Assembly: GCF_004151105.1 (NCBI RefSeq)
Contig: NZ_PHRF01000136.1
Coordinates: 1 to 42,671 of the forward strand
Direction: 5' to 3'
Length of the DNA stretch: 42,671 nucleotides
Source: Streptomyces sp. L-9-10
GTDB lineage: Bacteria > Actinomycetota > Actinomycetes > Streptomycetales > Streptomycetaceae
The position numbers and the translations under genes are program-made. Shown here piece by piece: positions 17,124 to 24,971 of the stretch. How positions within the stretch are numbered: the stretch's first letter is position 1; each line of letters opens with the position of its first letter. The notes below the pieces were generated by a model. It did no database searches. It had not been told where the DNA came from and worked only from the letters and a program-made list of their open reading frames with translations.

Positions 17124-18551
17124 ATGCTGTCCTTCAGACCCGTGCGCGCGTTCGTCGTCGCGCTGCTCATGGCACTGCCGGTGGCCCTGCTGCCGGCCGC
17201 CGGCGCGCAGGCGGCCGACCGTACGGTGCAGGGCGGCCGGCTCGACTGGGGTATCAAGTCGTCCTTCCTCGGCTATGTCACCGGGCCCATCGCGCAAGGG
17301 AGTTGGGCTCTCGGCGGGGGCGTGGCCACCGTGGGCAGCCAGTTCCGGTTCCACTCGGCCACCGGCTCCTACGACCCGGACACCGGCGCCCTCAGGGCCG
17401 GTTTCTCCGGCGGCGTCCGGTTCGTCGGTCACCTGAAGGCCGACGGCACCCATGAACTCGATCTGACGATCAGCCGTCCCACCGTGCGGATCTCCGGCGG
17501 CAGCGGCACACTCCACGCGGACATGACCAGCAAGCCGAAGGGAAGCGGCAAGGTCACCTCGGCCTCGCAGGTCCCGCTCGCCACACTCGATCTCTCCGGG
17601 ATCGGGATGAAGGGCGGCGGCAGCCCCGTCGTCCTCACCCGCGTCCCGGCAACGCTCACGGCGCAGGGCGCCACCGCCTTCGCCGGGTACTACACCGCCG
17701 GTACGGCGCTCGATCCGGTCAGCCTGTCCGTGGACGTGAAGGCGGCCGGCGCGGCGACGAAGTCCCCGACGGCGTCCGCGACCGGATCCGGCGACGGCGA
17801 CGGCGAGAAGTCCACAGACACGATCGTGGACGCGGCCGTCGACTGGGGCGTGCGCCGCACCTACCGCGAGTACGTCACCGGCCCCATCGCCAAGGGGAAA
17901 TGGACGCTGAACGGCGGGGCCCAGGACGGCGGCGCGCTCTTCCGCTTCCCACGGGGCAAGGGGACGTACGACGCAGGAAAGGGCACGCTCGACGCCGCCT
18001 TCGCGGGCAGCGTCCGCTTCACCGGGGCCGAGCTGGATCTGACGCTCAGCAAGATCGTCGTTCAGGTGAAGGACGGCAAGGGCACGCTCTCGGCGGATGT
18101 CACCGACGCGGCCGAGGGCAGCCCGCCCCGTAAGGCCGTGCCGCTCGTCACCTTCGCGGCCAAGGACTTCACGCCCAAGGACGGTCTCGCCTCGCTCACC
18201 GAGGCCCCCGCGACGCTCACGTCACCGGGCGCCGAGACCTTCGGCTCCCTCTACGCGGCCGGGACGGCGATGGACCCCGTCTCGCTCGCCGTCGCCGTCG
18301 ACAAGAAGGCCGAGTTGCCCGCGCTGCCCGACCTGGGCAGCGACGCCTCGCCCTCGGCGGCGCCGAAGGGCACGGCCTCCGCCTCCGCTTCCACGGGGAC
18401 GGCCACGGACGACGCGTCGTCCTCCGCGTCCTCGTCGTCCACCGGTTCGGGGACGTACGCGGTCATCGGTGCGGGTGCTCTCGTCGTCGCGGGACTGGCG
18501 GGCTTCACGGTCGTCGCCGCCCGCAAGCGCCGTGGCACCAACACGCCATAA
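17124..18551 (+). CDS. htaA: HtaA-domain heme-binding surface protein, two domains
   Basis: This 475-residue protein has a signal peptide (cleavage after AAGAQA, about residue 31), two HtaA domains at about 35-205 and 230-405 (both begin with LDWG/VDWG, then SYxxYVTGPIAxG, and end PATLTxxGAxxFxxxYxAGTxxDPVSL), a Ser/Ala/Thr-rich linker and a C-terminal membrane helix followed by RKRRG. HtaA domains bind heme in Corynebacterium, where they feed HmuTUV. No LPXTG-type signal is visible before the helix, so it is probably held by the helix. Divergent from hmuTUV across an iron box. Confidence 0.93.
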   Translation: MLSFRPVRAFVVALLMALPVALLPAAGAQAADRTVQGGRLDWGIKSSFLGYVTGPIAQGSWALGGGVATVGSQFRFHSATGSYDPDTGALRAGFSGGVRFVGHLKADGTHELDLTISRPTVRISGGSGTLHADMTSKPKGSGKVTSASQVPLATLDLSGIGMKGGGSPVVLTRVPATLTAQGATAFAGYYTAGTALDPVSLSVDVKAAGAATKSPTASATGSGDGDGEKSTDTIVDAAVDWGVRRTYREYVTGPIAKGKWTLNGGAQDGGALFRFPRGKGTYDAGKGTLDAAFAGSVRFTGAELDLTLSKIVVQVKDGKGTLSADVTDAAEGSPPRKAVPLVTFAAKDFTPKDGLASLTEAPATLTSPGAETFGSLYAAGTAMDPVSLAVAVDKKAELPALPDLGSDASPSAAPKGTASASASTGTATDDASSSASSSSTGSGTYAVIGAGALVVAGLAGFTVVAARKRRGTNTP

Positions 18552-18790
18552 CCGGGCCCGCACTTGCCCCAGCCCACGCCCGCACCCTGCTCTAGCCCGG
18601 CCCGCACCCTGCCCCAGCCTGGGTCGCACCTGTCCCAGCCCGGCCCGTACATGCCACAACTCGGCCCCCACACGCCGTAACTCGGCGCACGCACGCCATA
18701 ACTAGGGCCCCCACACGCCGTAACTCGGCGCACGCATGCCATAACCCGGCCCCCGCACGCCATAGCCCGGCGTCAATACGCCGCACGCAC
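18537..18790. repeat. About twelve degenerate 21-base tandem repeats between the htaA genes
   Basis: Units are 20 to 23 bases, of the form CGCACGCACGCCATAACTCGG. The first unit contains the last codons and stop of the upstream htaA gene (ACGCCATAACCGGGC), so the array appears to have grown from the 3' end of the gene. A two-unit block of 40 bases is repeated with one mismatch at 18663-18702 and 18706-18745. The array occupies nearly all of the intergenic space; a 15-base palindrome (GCACGGAATCCGTGC, 18803-18817) and an AAGGAG ribosome site follow. Confidence 0.9.
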
Positions 18791-18851
18791 CCCCCACCCT
18801 TCGCACGGAATCCGTGCTTCCACTTCTCATCGGCAAGGAGAACACCCACCC

Positions 18852-20546
18852 ATGGCACCAACCCGCCGCCCCATAGGCCCCCTCGCACTCGCCGCCGCCA
18901 TCGCGACGGCGGCAGCCCTCGGCGCCACCGCCTTCACCCTCCCGGCGCTCGCGTCCGGCACCCCGGCGGGCGCGCCCGCGGGACCGCTCGCCGCGCCCGC
19001 CGGACCGCTCGCCGCGCCCGGCGCCGCCCCGAAGCTGGTTCTGAAGGACGGCACCCTGGACTGGGGCCTCAAGGAGTCCTTCCGTACGTACGTGACCCGT
19101 ATCGCCGCGGGCACGATCACCCCCGCCGACGGCGCCACCCAGGCCACCGGCAACGGCCCCTTCACCTTCACCAACGGCACCGGCTCGTACGATCCCGCCA
19201 CGCACAACGTGGCCACGGACTTCGACGGCAGCGTGCTGTTCTCCTCCAAGGCGCACGGCTTCGAGATCAAGGTCGCGGACGTCAAGCTGGTCACGGCCGG
19301 GACGGGCGGTGCCATCGAGGCGGACGTCACCCTCAACGGCGCGACCCAGCAGGACATCGAGCTGGCCTCGATCGATCTGACGGGCATCCGTCCGGAGACG
19401 ACCGGTACCAGGATGGTCTTCAAGGACATCCCGGCCACGCTGACCGCCGACGGCGCGAAGGCGTTCAACGGGATGTACGCGGAGGGCACGGCGCTGGACA
19501 AGGCCACGCTCGCCGTCGGTTACGAGACGGGCGGCGGCACGTCCTCTCCGCCGCCCTCGCCGTCGCCGACCCAGTCCGAGCCGGCGCCGACCCCGTCGAA
19601 GCCGACTCCCTCGAAGCCGACGACCGCCCCTACGTCGGACGCGCCCAGCACCGGGCCCACCCCGACCACCATCCCGACCACCACCCAGTCCACCACCCCC
19701 TCCACCACCGTCTCCGAGGCGCCTCCGGTGGCCGAGAACGGCGCGATCGTGGACGGCACTCTCGACTGGGGTGTCAAGGAGTCCTTCCGCTCGTACGTCG
19801 TCGGCCCCATCGCCCGGGGCAAGGTCGAACTCGGTGACGGCGCGACGACGTCGGGCGCGGCGGCCTACCGCTTCCCCAAGGGCACCGGCGACTTCGACGC
19901 GACCGCCCGGACCCTCTCGGCGTCCTTCGGCGGTACGGTCCGCTTCCTCGGCCACAAGGAGGCAGGCGCGTACGTTCTCGACCTCCGGCTGAGCGGTCTC
20001 CAGGTCGTGGTGAAGGACGGCAAGGGCACGCTCGTCGCCGATGTCCGCACCAAGGACCGCGAGACGGGCAAGGTCTCCACATACCGGGACCTGACCTTCG
20101 CCACGCTGGACACCCCGGCCGCCGGACCGGTCGCCAAGGACGGCGTCGTCACGCTGAACGCCGTGCCCGCGACCCTCACCGCCGACGGTACGAAGGCCTT
20201 CGGCGGGATGTACCAGGCGGGCACGGAGCTGGACAGGCTGACCCTCGCGGTCGCGCTCGACAAGGACGCCAACCTCCCGGGCACCACGGGCGGCACAGGC
20301 ACCACAGGCGGCACGGGCGGCACGGACGCCGCGGGCGGTTCCGGTACGGCGGGCGGTTCCGGTACGGCGGGCGGCGGCAGCGTCGGCGGCACCGTCGGCG
20401 GCGCGGGGGGCGGGGCCCTCGCCTCCACCGGCTCCGAGGTCCCGGCCGGCGCGCTGATGGGCGCGGCCGGTGCGATCGCCGCGGCCGGCGCGGCCGTCGT
20501 CTTCGCGGCCAAGCGGCGCCGTACCGGCCAGGAAGAGACCGCGTAA
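18852..20546 (+). CDS. htaA: HtaA-domain heme-binding protein with LAXTG sorting signal
   Basis: This 564-residue protein begins 12 bases after AAGGAG. It has a signal peptide ending at ALASG, an Ala/Pro-Gly repeat, two HtaA domains (about 64-225 and 298-475; TLDWGLKESFRTYV and TLDWGVKESFRSYVVGPIARG parts), a long Pro/Ser/Thr linker between them, a Gly/Thr-rich spacer, then LASTG at about 523-527, a membrane helix and a KRRR tail. LAXTG is the recognition motif of Streptomyces class E sortases, so the protein is probably attached to the cell wall, outside the membrane-held first HtaA protein. Together they would relay heme to HmuT. Confidence 0.93.
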   Translation: MAPTRRPIGPLALAAAIATAAALGATAFTLPALASGTPAGAPAGPLAAPAGPLAAPGAAPKLVLKDGTLDWGLKESFRTYVTRIAAGTITPADGATQATGNGPFTFTNGTGSYDPATHNVATDFDGSVLFSSKAHGFEIKVADVKLVTAGTGGAIEADVTLNGATQQDIELASIDLTGIRPETTGTRMVFKDIPATLTADGAKAFNGMYAEGTALDKATLAVGYETGGGTSSPPPSPSPTQSEPAPTPSKPTPSKPTTAPTSDAPSTGPTPTTIPTTTQSTTPSTTVSEAPPVAENGAIVDGTLDWGVKESFRSYVVGPIARGKVELGDGATTSGAAAYRFPKGTGDFDATARTLSASFGGTVRFLGHKEAGAYVLDLRLSGLQVVVKDGKGTLVADVRTKDRETGKVSTYRDLTFATLDTPAAGPVAKDGVVTLNAVPATLTADGTKAFGGMYQAGTELDRLTLAVALDKDANLPGTTGGTGTTGGTGGTDAAGGSGTAGGSGTAGGGSVGGTVGGAGGGALASTGSEVPAGALMGAAGAIAAAGAAVVFAAKRRRTGQEETA

Positions 20547-20560
20547 CCAGGCCCCACGGC

Positions 20561-20606
20561 ACGGCAGAACGGCGGGGCACCTCGTAATGCCCCGCCGTCC
20601 TGCCGT
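20561..20606. terminator. Strong hairpin after the second htaA gene
   Basis: ACGGCAG...CTGCCGT flanks an 11-base perfect stem (ACGGCGGGGCA with TGCCCCGCCGT) around an eight-base loop, with a single mismatched A/C between the two stems. It starts 14 bases after the stop. Confidence 0.9.
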
Positions 20607-20651
20607 GACGGTGGAATCCGCGCCGCTCAACGGCGGTGCTTAAATGCCTGC

Positions 20652-21317
20652 GTGACTGACATCGACGTGCTCATCGACGTACTCAGCGTCTTCTGCGGAG
20701 CCGACGGCCGGCACGGCAATACGCTCGGTGTCGTCCGCGAGGGGCGTCACCACCCCGACCGTGCGGCCCGGCAGGCCATCGCGGCCCGGCTCGGCTACAG
20801 CGAGACCGTGTTCGTCGACGACCCCGAGCGCGGTGTGGTCGACATCTACACGCCGGGACTGCGGCTGCCCTTCGCCGGACATCCGCTCGTCGGCGCGGCC
20901 TGGCTGCTCGACCTGGAGACCGTGAACCCGCCCGCGGGCGAGGTGTGGGTGCGCCAGGACGGCGAGTTCACCTGGATCACGGCCCGACCCGAGTGGGCCC
21001 CGCCGCGTACGCTCCGGCGGTACGCCTCGGCCGCCGAGGTCGACGCGCTGCCCGCCCCGCCGCCGGGCGAAGGCTGGCTCTACGCCTGGGCCTGGGAGGA
21101 CGAGGCCGCGGGCCGGGTCAGGGCCCGCGCCTTCCCGCGCCGTGACGACGGCATAGCCGAGGACGAGGCGACCGGCGCGGCGGCGCTGCTGCTCACGGCG
21201 GAGCTGGGGCGCGCGCTGAACATCACTCAGGGCCGGGGGTCGCAGTTGATCACGGCCCCCGGCCCTGACGGATCGATCGAGATCGGCGGCCGGGTGCGTC
21301 TGCTCACCGCCCACTGA
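20652..21317 (+). CDS. PhzF-family protein
   Basis: The 221-residue product has the PhzF signatures: HGNTLGVV near the N-terminus, the conserved catalytic-type Glu in LGYSETVFVDD, LRLPFAGHPLVGAAWLL, and the C-terminal DEATGAAALLL and GRGSQLITAPG. It is shorter than typical PhzF enzymes (about 260-300). No clear ribosome site precedes GTG 20652, so the mRNA may be leaderless. PhzF proteins catalyse isomerisation or epimerisation, but the substrate here is unknown. It lies between the heme-uptake genes and the heme oxygenase gene on the opposite strand. Confidence 0.88.
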   Translation: MTDIDVLIDVLSVFCGADGRHGNTLGVVREGRHHPDRAARQAIAARLGYSETVFVDDPERGVVDIYTPGLRLPFAGHPLVGAAWLLDLETVNPPAGEVWVRQDGEFTWITARPEWAPPRTLRRYASAAEVDALPAPPPGEGWLYAWAWEDEAAGRVRARAFPRRDDGIAEDEATGAAALLLTAELGRALNITQGRGSQLITAPGPDGSIEIGGRVRLLTAH

Positions 21318-21337
21318 CGCCGTATCAGCCCGCCCCG

Positions 21338-21411
21338 CGCTCAGCTGCTCATGCGCTCAGGCTGCTCCCGTGCTCCCGTGCTCACGCGCTCAAGCTGCTC
21401 ACGCGCTCAGC
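21338..21411. repeat. Degenerate GCTGCTC/GCGCTCA repeats at a convergent gene border
   Basis: About five copies of a 13- to 18-base unit such as GCTGCTCACGCGCTCA fill the space between the PhzF and heme oxygenase stops and run into the last heme oxygenase codons. Confidence 0.75.
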
Positions 21412-22064
21412 GGGAACTGCGCGCCCAGTTCCCGGAACACCGCGCCGTTGAAGTCGAACGCGCGCTTGCACTCGTCGATGATCCGCTGCTTCTCCAGATC
21501 GTCCGCCGCCACCTGGTCGAGCAGCTCGCGGTAACTCCGCTTGAACGCCGCCGGGTTGGCGATCCCCTCGAAGACGTAGAAGCGGACGCCGTCCCCCTTG
21601 CGGGCGAAGCCCCAGGTCTTCTCCGCCTTGTCACGGATGATCTGGCCGCCGGAGAGGTCCCCGAGATAGCGGGTGTAGTGGTGCGCCACGAAGCCGCCGG
21701 GCCAGGTGCGCGCGCACTCCTCGACCCGCGCGGCGTACGCGGCGGTCGCGGGCAGCGGCTCCAGGCCCGTACGCCAGTCCGCCCCGCGCAGATGCGCCAG
21801 ATCGCGCTCCAGCTCGGGCGTGCGCTCCAGCTCGCGCTGGATGAAGGGCCCGGCGACCGGGTCCTTCCGCAGCGCCTCCGAGGCGCCCTCCAGCGCGCGG
21901 TACACGAACCACAGCTGCTCGGTGTAGCGCGCGTACGCGTCCACCCCGAGCCGGCCACCCAGCAGATCGCTCATGAACGACGAGGTCTCCGCCTCCGTGT
22001 GCTGCGCGTGCGAGGCGACACGGATGAGCGTGGAGAACGGGGTGGCGGTGGCGGTTGCGTCCAA
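21399..22064 (-). CDS. hmuO: Heme oxygenase (biliverdin-producing, HmuO type)
   Basis: The TTG start at 22064 has GGAGG six bases upstream. The 221-residue protein aligns with the HmuO family throughout: proximal His22 in HAQHTEAETSSFMSDLL, LGVDAYARYTEQLWFVYRAL, VAHHYTRYLGDLSGGQIIRD with the flexible distal-helix Gly residues, FYVFEGI and FNGAVFRELG. It opens heme to biliverdin, CO and free iron in the cytosol. A promoter with an iron box lies about 80 bases upstream. This completes the pathway started by HtaA and HmuTUV. Confidence 0.95.
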   Translation of the reverse strand: MDATATATPFSTLIRVASHAQHTEAETSSFMSDLLGGRLGVDAYARYTEQLWFVYRALEGASEALRKDPVAGPFIQRELERTPELERDLAHLRGADWRTGLEPLPATAAYAARVEECARTWPGGFVAHHYTRYLGDLSGGQIIRDKAEKTWGFARKGDGVRFYVFEGIANPAAFKRSYRELLDQVAADDLEKQRIIDECKRAFDFNGAVFRELGAQFPLSA

Positions 22065-22141
22065 GGCGGGCCTCCGGGGACCGAGGGGGACGGGAGCAGG
22101 CGGGTGCCGGCGCCGGCGGCACGGGTGGCCGCCATGACCAG

Positions 22142-22170
22142 ATACTCTTACTTAGGCTTACCTAAGTCAA
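22142..22170 (-). promoter_or_regulatory. Heme oxygenase promoter with embedded iron box
   Basis: On the minus strand TTGACT (plus 22165-22170) and GAGTAT (plus 22142-22147) are spaced by 17 bases and resemble -35 and -10 elements. The spacer contains an iron box, CTTACTTAGGCTTACCTAA on the plus strand (22147-22165), matching about 14 of 19 consensus positions. A repressor bound here would block RNA polymerase directly. Confidence 0.8.
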
Positions 22171-22249
22171 CTGGTTCCCGACGTCCTGTCGGTAAAAACG
22201 CTACCCCGCTCACCCGGGTCGGCAACCTCGGAGCCTTCACAGATCCCAG

Positions 22250-22303
22250 ATGCCCCGTGGATCTCGGATGCCCCGTGGATCTCGGACGCCCCGGGGATCT
22301 CAG
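22250..22303. repeat. Three 18-base tandem repeats downstream of map
   Basis: The unit is ATGCCCCGTGGATCTCGG: two perfect copies and a third with four changes that runs into the map stop codon. Confidence 0.9.
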
Positions 22304-23157
22304 GGAAGGGTGAGAATCTCCGCCCCCGTCTCCGTCACCACCAGCGTGTGCTCGAACTGCGCGGTCCGCTTGCGGTCCTTGGTCACGACGGTCCAGCCGT
22401 CGTCCCACATGTCGTGCTCGTACGTACCGAGCGTGAGCATCGGCTCGATGGTGAAGGTCATGCCCCGCTGGATGACGGTGGTGGCGTGCGGGCTGTCGTA
22501 GTGCGGGACGATCAGCCCGGAGTGGAAGGACGAATTGATCCCGTGCCCGGTGAAGTCCCTGACGACGCCGTAGCCGAACCGCTTGGCGTACGACTCGATG
22601 ACCCGCCCGATCACATTGATCTGCCGGCCGGGGCGTACGGCCTTGATGGCACGGTTCAGTGCCTCGCGGGTCCGCTCGACCAGGAGTTTCGACTCCTCGT
22701 CGACGTCCCCGCAGAAGTAGGTGGCGTTGTTGTCGCCGTGCACCCCGTTGAGGTACGCGGTCACGTCCAGGTTCACGATGTCGCCGTCGCGGAGCACCGT
22801 GGAGTCCGGGATTCCATGGCAGATGACCTCGTTGACGGACGTACAGAGCGACTTGGGGAAGCCCCGGTAGCCGAGCGTGGACGGATAGGCGCCGTGGTCG
22901 CACATGAACTCGTGTGCGACCCGGTCCAGCTCGTCCGTGGTGACGCCGGGTGCGATGTGCTTCGCGGCCTCCTCCATCGCCTGCGCGGCGACGCGGCCCG
23001 CGATCCGCATCAGTTCGATGGTTTCTGCGGTCTGCACTTCCGGCCCGGTGTACGGGGTGGGGGCGGGTTTCCCGACGTACTCGGGGCGCCGGATGTTTCC
23101 GGGAACGGAACGGACGGGAGAGAGCTCGCCTGGTACGAGCAGTGACTGGCCAGACAT
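22300..23157 (-). CDS. map: Type I methionine aminopeptidase
   Basis: The 285-residue protein removes the initiator Met from new proteins. The five metal ligands are all present: Asp131 (NLDV), Asp142 (HGDN), His205 (TGHG), Glu238 (IEPM) and Glu269 (QFEHT). The N-terminal extension of about 40 residues with RRPEYVGKPAP is normal for the actinobacterial MapA-type enzymes. It faces away from the small CxxH gene with a short shared upstream region. Confidence 0.96.
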   Translation of the reverse strand: MSGQSLLVPGELSPVRSVPGNIRRPEYVGKPAPTPYTGPEVQTAETIELMRIAGRVAAQAMEEAAKHIAPGVTTDELDRVAHEFMCDHGAYPSTLGYRGFPKSLCTSVNEVICHGIPDSTVLRDGDIVNLDVTAYLNGVHGDNNATYFCGDVDEESKLLVERTREALNRAIKAVRPGRQINVIGRVIESYAKRFGYGVVRDFTGHGINSSFHSGLIVPHYDSPHATTVIQRGMTFTIEPMLTLGTYEHDMWDDGWTVVTKDRKRTAQFEHTLVVTETGAEILTLP

Positions 23158-23215
23158 GCCGGCGAGTCTAACGAGCGCCGGTGGGGCAGCATGGCGTCAG
23201 AGGAAGGAGCCGAAG

Positions 23216-23467
23216 ATGGCCCTGTTCAAGAAGCGCACGGTCGGCAAGCCCGGCGAGTGGTACTACTGCCTGAAGCACCAGAAGGTCGAGGAGGGGCCCG
23301 AATGCCCCGCCAAGGACCGCTTCGGGCCGTACGCGAGCCGCCAGGAGGCGGAGCACGCGATGCAGACGGCCCAGGAGCGCAATCTGGAGTGGGAGACGGA
23401 TCCGCGCTGGCACGACGCGTCCAAGGGCGACGCCGGGGCCGGGGAGGACACGAACCCGCCCGCCTGA
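23216..23467 (+). CDS. Small conserved actinobacterial protein with CxxH...C motif
   Basis: This 83-residue protein starts at ATG 23216 after GAAGGAG, divergent from map. The core YYCLKHQKVEEGPECPAKDR followed by FGPYASRQEAEHAMQTA suggests a small metal-binding or structural fold; the N-terminus is basic and the C-terminus acidic. The same gene next to map is common in Streptomyces as I recall. Function is not known. Confidence 0.85.
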   Translation: MALFKKRTVGKPGEWYYCLKHQKVEEGPECPAKDRFGPYASRQEAEHAMQTAQERNLEWETDPRWHDASKGDAGAGEDTNPPA

Positions 23468-23490
23468 CGCGACATGGGCTACGAGGTACG

Positions 23491-23530
23491 GGTACGAGGT
23501 ACCTGGTACTGGTACGAGGTACCTGGTCCT
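23491..23530. repeat. Two 20-base tandem repeats between convergent genes
   Basis: GGTACGAGGTACCTGGTACT is repeated once with a single change; a partial copy precedes it. Each unit contains the palindrome AGGTACCT. Confidence 0.9.
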
Positions 23531-23540
23531 AGGTACGGGC

Positions 23541-24827
23541 TCAGGTCGTCGTCGCCGTCGCCGCTTCCTTCTGGGCGCGGCGGCGCAGGGCGTCCTCGTC
23601 CGTCTCCGAGTCGTACGTCACCAGCCTCGGCAGCACCGCCGCGAGCAGGCCCACCGAGGCCACGCAGGCGAGTCCGCCGCTCCAGACGGCGGGGCGGGTG
23701 CCCGTCCAGCCCGCCATCACGCCCGCCCGGATCTGCCCGAGCTGCGGTCCGACGCTGTACGAGAGCACCTCGATGCCCGCGAGCCGGCCGCGCAGCTCCT
23801 CCGGGATCGTCTGGTTCCAGATGGTCGAGCGGCCCAGACCGCTGAGCATGTCGCCCGCGCCCGCGAGCCCCAGACAGACCAGCACCACCCAGATGTTCGA
23901 GAACCATCCGGCGGCCGTGATCGCCAGCCCCCAGCCCGCGGCGCCGAACACCACGAAGAGGCCGTGTCTGCGCACCCGTGAGGTCCAGGCGCTGGTCAGA
24001 CTGAGCGCCACCGAGCCGACCGACCCCGCCGCGTACATCAGACCGAGCGCCCACTCCGCGTCCAGATCGTCCGCGAGGAACGGGAAGATCGTGTTCGGGA
24101 AGGCGAAGAACATCGCGGCCATGTCGATCGCGTACGTCCCCAGCAACACCGGTCTGCTCCACGCGTAGCGGGCCCCCTCCACGATGCCCCGCAGGGACGG
24201 CGCCTGCGCGTCGTGCGCGGCGGGCGCGGGTGAGAGCCGCAGACAGAGCAGTACGGAGACGGCGAAGCCCAGGATCGTGACCCCGTAGGCCGTGCCGTGA
24301 CCGGCGTACGCGACGACCAGACCGGCCAGCGAGGGCCCCGCGATCGCGCCGAGCTGCCAGCGCACGGCGTTGAGGGCGGCGGCAGCGGTGAGCTGGGCGT
24401 GCGGGACGATCCGCGCCATCAGCGAGTCCAGCGCCGGCCGTTGCAGACCCGCCAGCGCGGACACCCCGGCCGCCACCACGTACAGCGGCCACAGCAGCGG
24501 CTGGGGAAGCAGTGAGTTCACCAGCAGGACGGCGGCGAGCACCCCGAGCCCCGCCTCGGTGAGCAGGATGACCTTGCGCCGGTCGACGGCGTCGGCGAGG
24601 GCTCCGCCGTACAGCCCGAAGATCACCAGGGGCACCAGCTCCACCGCGCCCATCGCGCCGACGGCCAGCGGTGATTCGGTGAGGTCCTTGATCTGGAGCG
24701 GCAGCGCGATCATCGCCATGAAGCTGCCGAAGTTCGTCACCAGCCCCTGCACCCAGAGCAGCCGGAATTCCCGCGAGGAACGCAGAGGGGAGAGATCGGG
24801 GAGTATCGCGCCGAGCTTCGTGGTCAC
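23541..24827 (-). CDS. MFS exporter, EntS/enterobactin-exporter-like
   Basis: The 428-residue protein has about 12 membrane segments and the MFS loop motif between TM2 and TM3 (GGALADAVDRRKVILL). FRLLWVQGLVTNFGSFMAMIALP (split, FRLLWVQGLVTNFGSF) and RPALDSLMARIVP match the actinobacterial EntS-like branch. Substrate is unknown; siderophore export is plausible given the nearby iron genes but the family is broad. Start is GTG 24827; the ribosome site is weak. Confidence 0.9.
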   Translation of the reverse strand: MTTKLGAILPDLSPLRSSREFRLLWVQGLVTNFGSFMAMIALPLQIKDLTESPLAVGAMGAVELVPLVIFGLYGGALADAVDRRKVILLTEAGLGVLAAVLLVNSLLPQPLLWPLYVVAAGVSALAGLQRPALDSLMARIVPHAQLTAAAALNAVRWQLGAIAGPSLAGLVVAYAGHGTAYGVTILGFAVSVLLCLRLSPAPAAHDAQAPSLRGIVEGARYAWSRPVLLGTYAIDMAAMFFAFPNTIFPFLADDLDAEWALGLMYAAGSVGSVALSLTSAWTSRVRRHGLFVVFGAAGWGLAITAAGWFSNIWVVLVCLGLAGAGDMLSGLGRSTIWNQTIPEELRGRLAGIEVLSYSVGPQLGQIRAGVMAGWTGTRPAVWSGGLACVASVGLLAAVLPRLVTYDSETDEDALRRRAQKEAATATTT

Positions 24828-24971
24828 GAGAGGCCATGATCGGCGCGGATGTGTGAATTGGGCAAATGAATTGCCGGGGCTGACGGGCGTGCGGGCTCAG
24901 CGGCGTGCCGGGCCGGAGGGCAAGGGCCGGGGGCAGGGCCTGGGGAGCGCAGTACCTGCCGACGCGCGGCC

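Noticed and set aside
18702..20630. 642-codon minus-strand ORF with seven-residue repeats at its end
   Set aside because: It is antisense to the second htaA gene, is Gly/Arg-rich with no recognisable domain, and its repeat comes from the 21-base tandem array.
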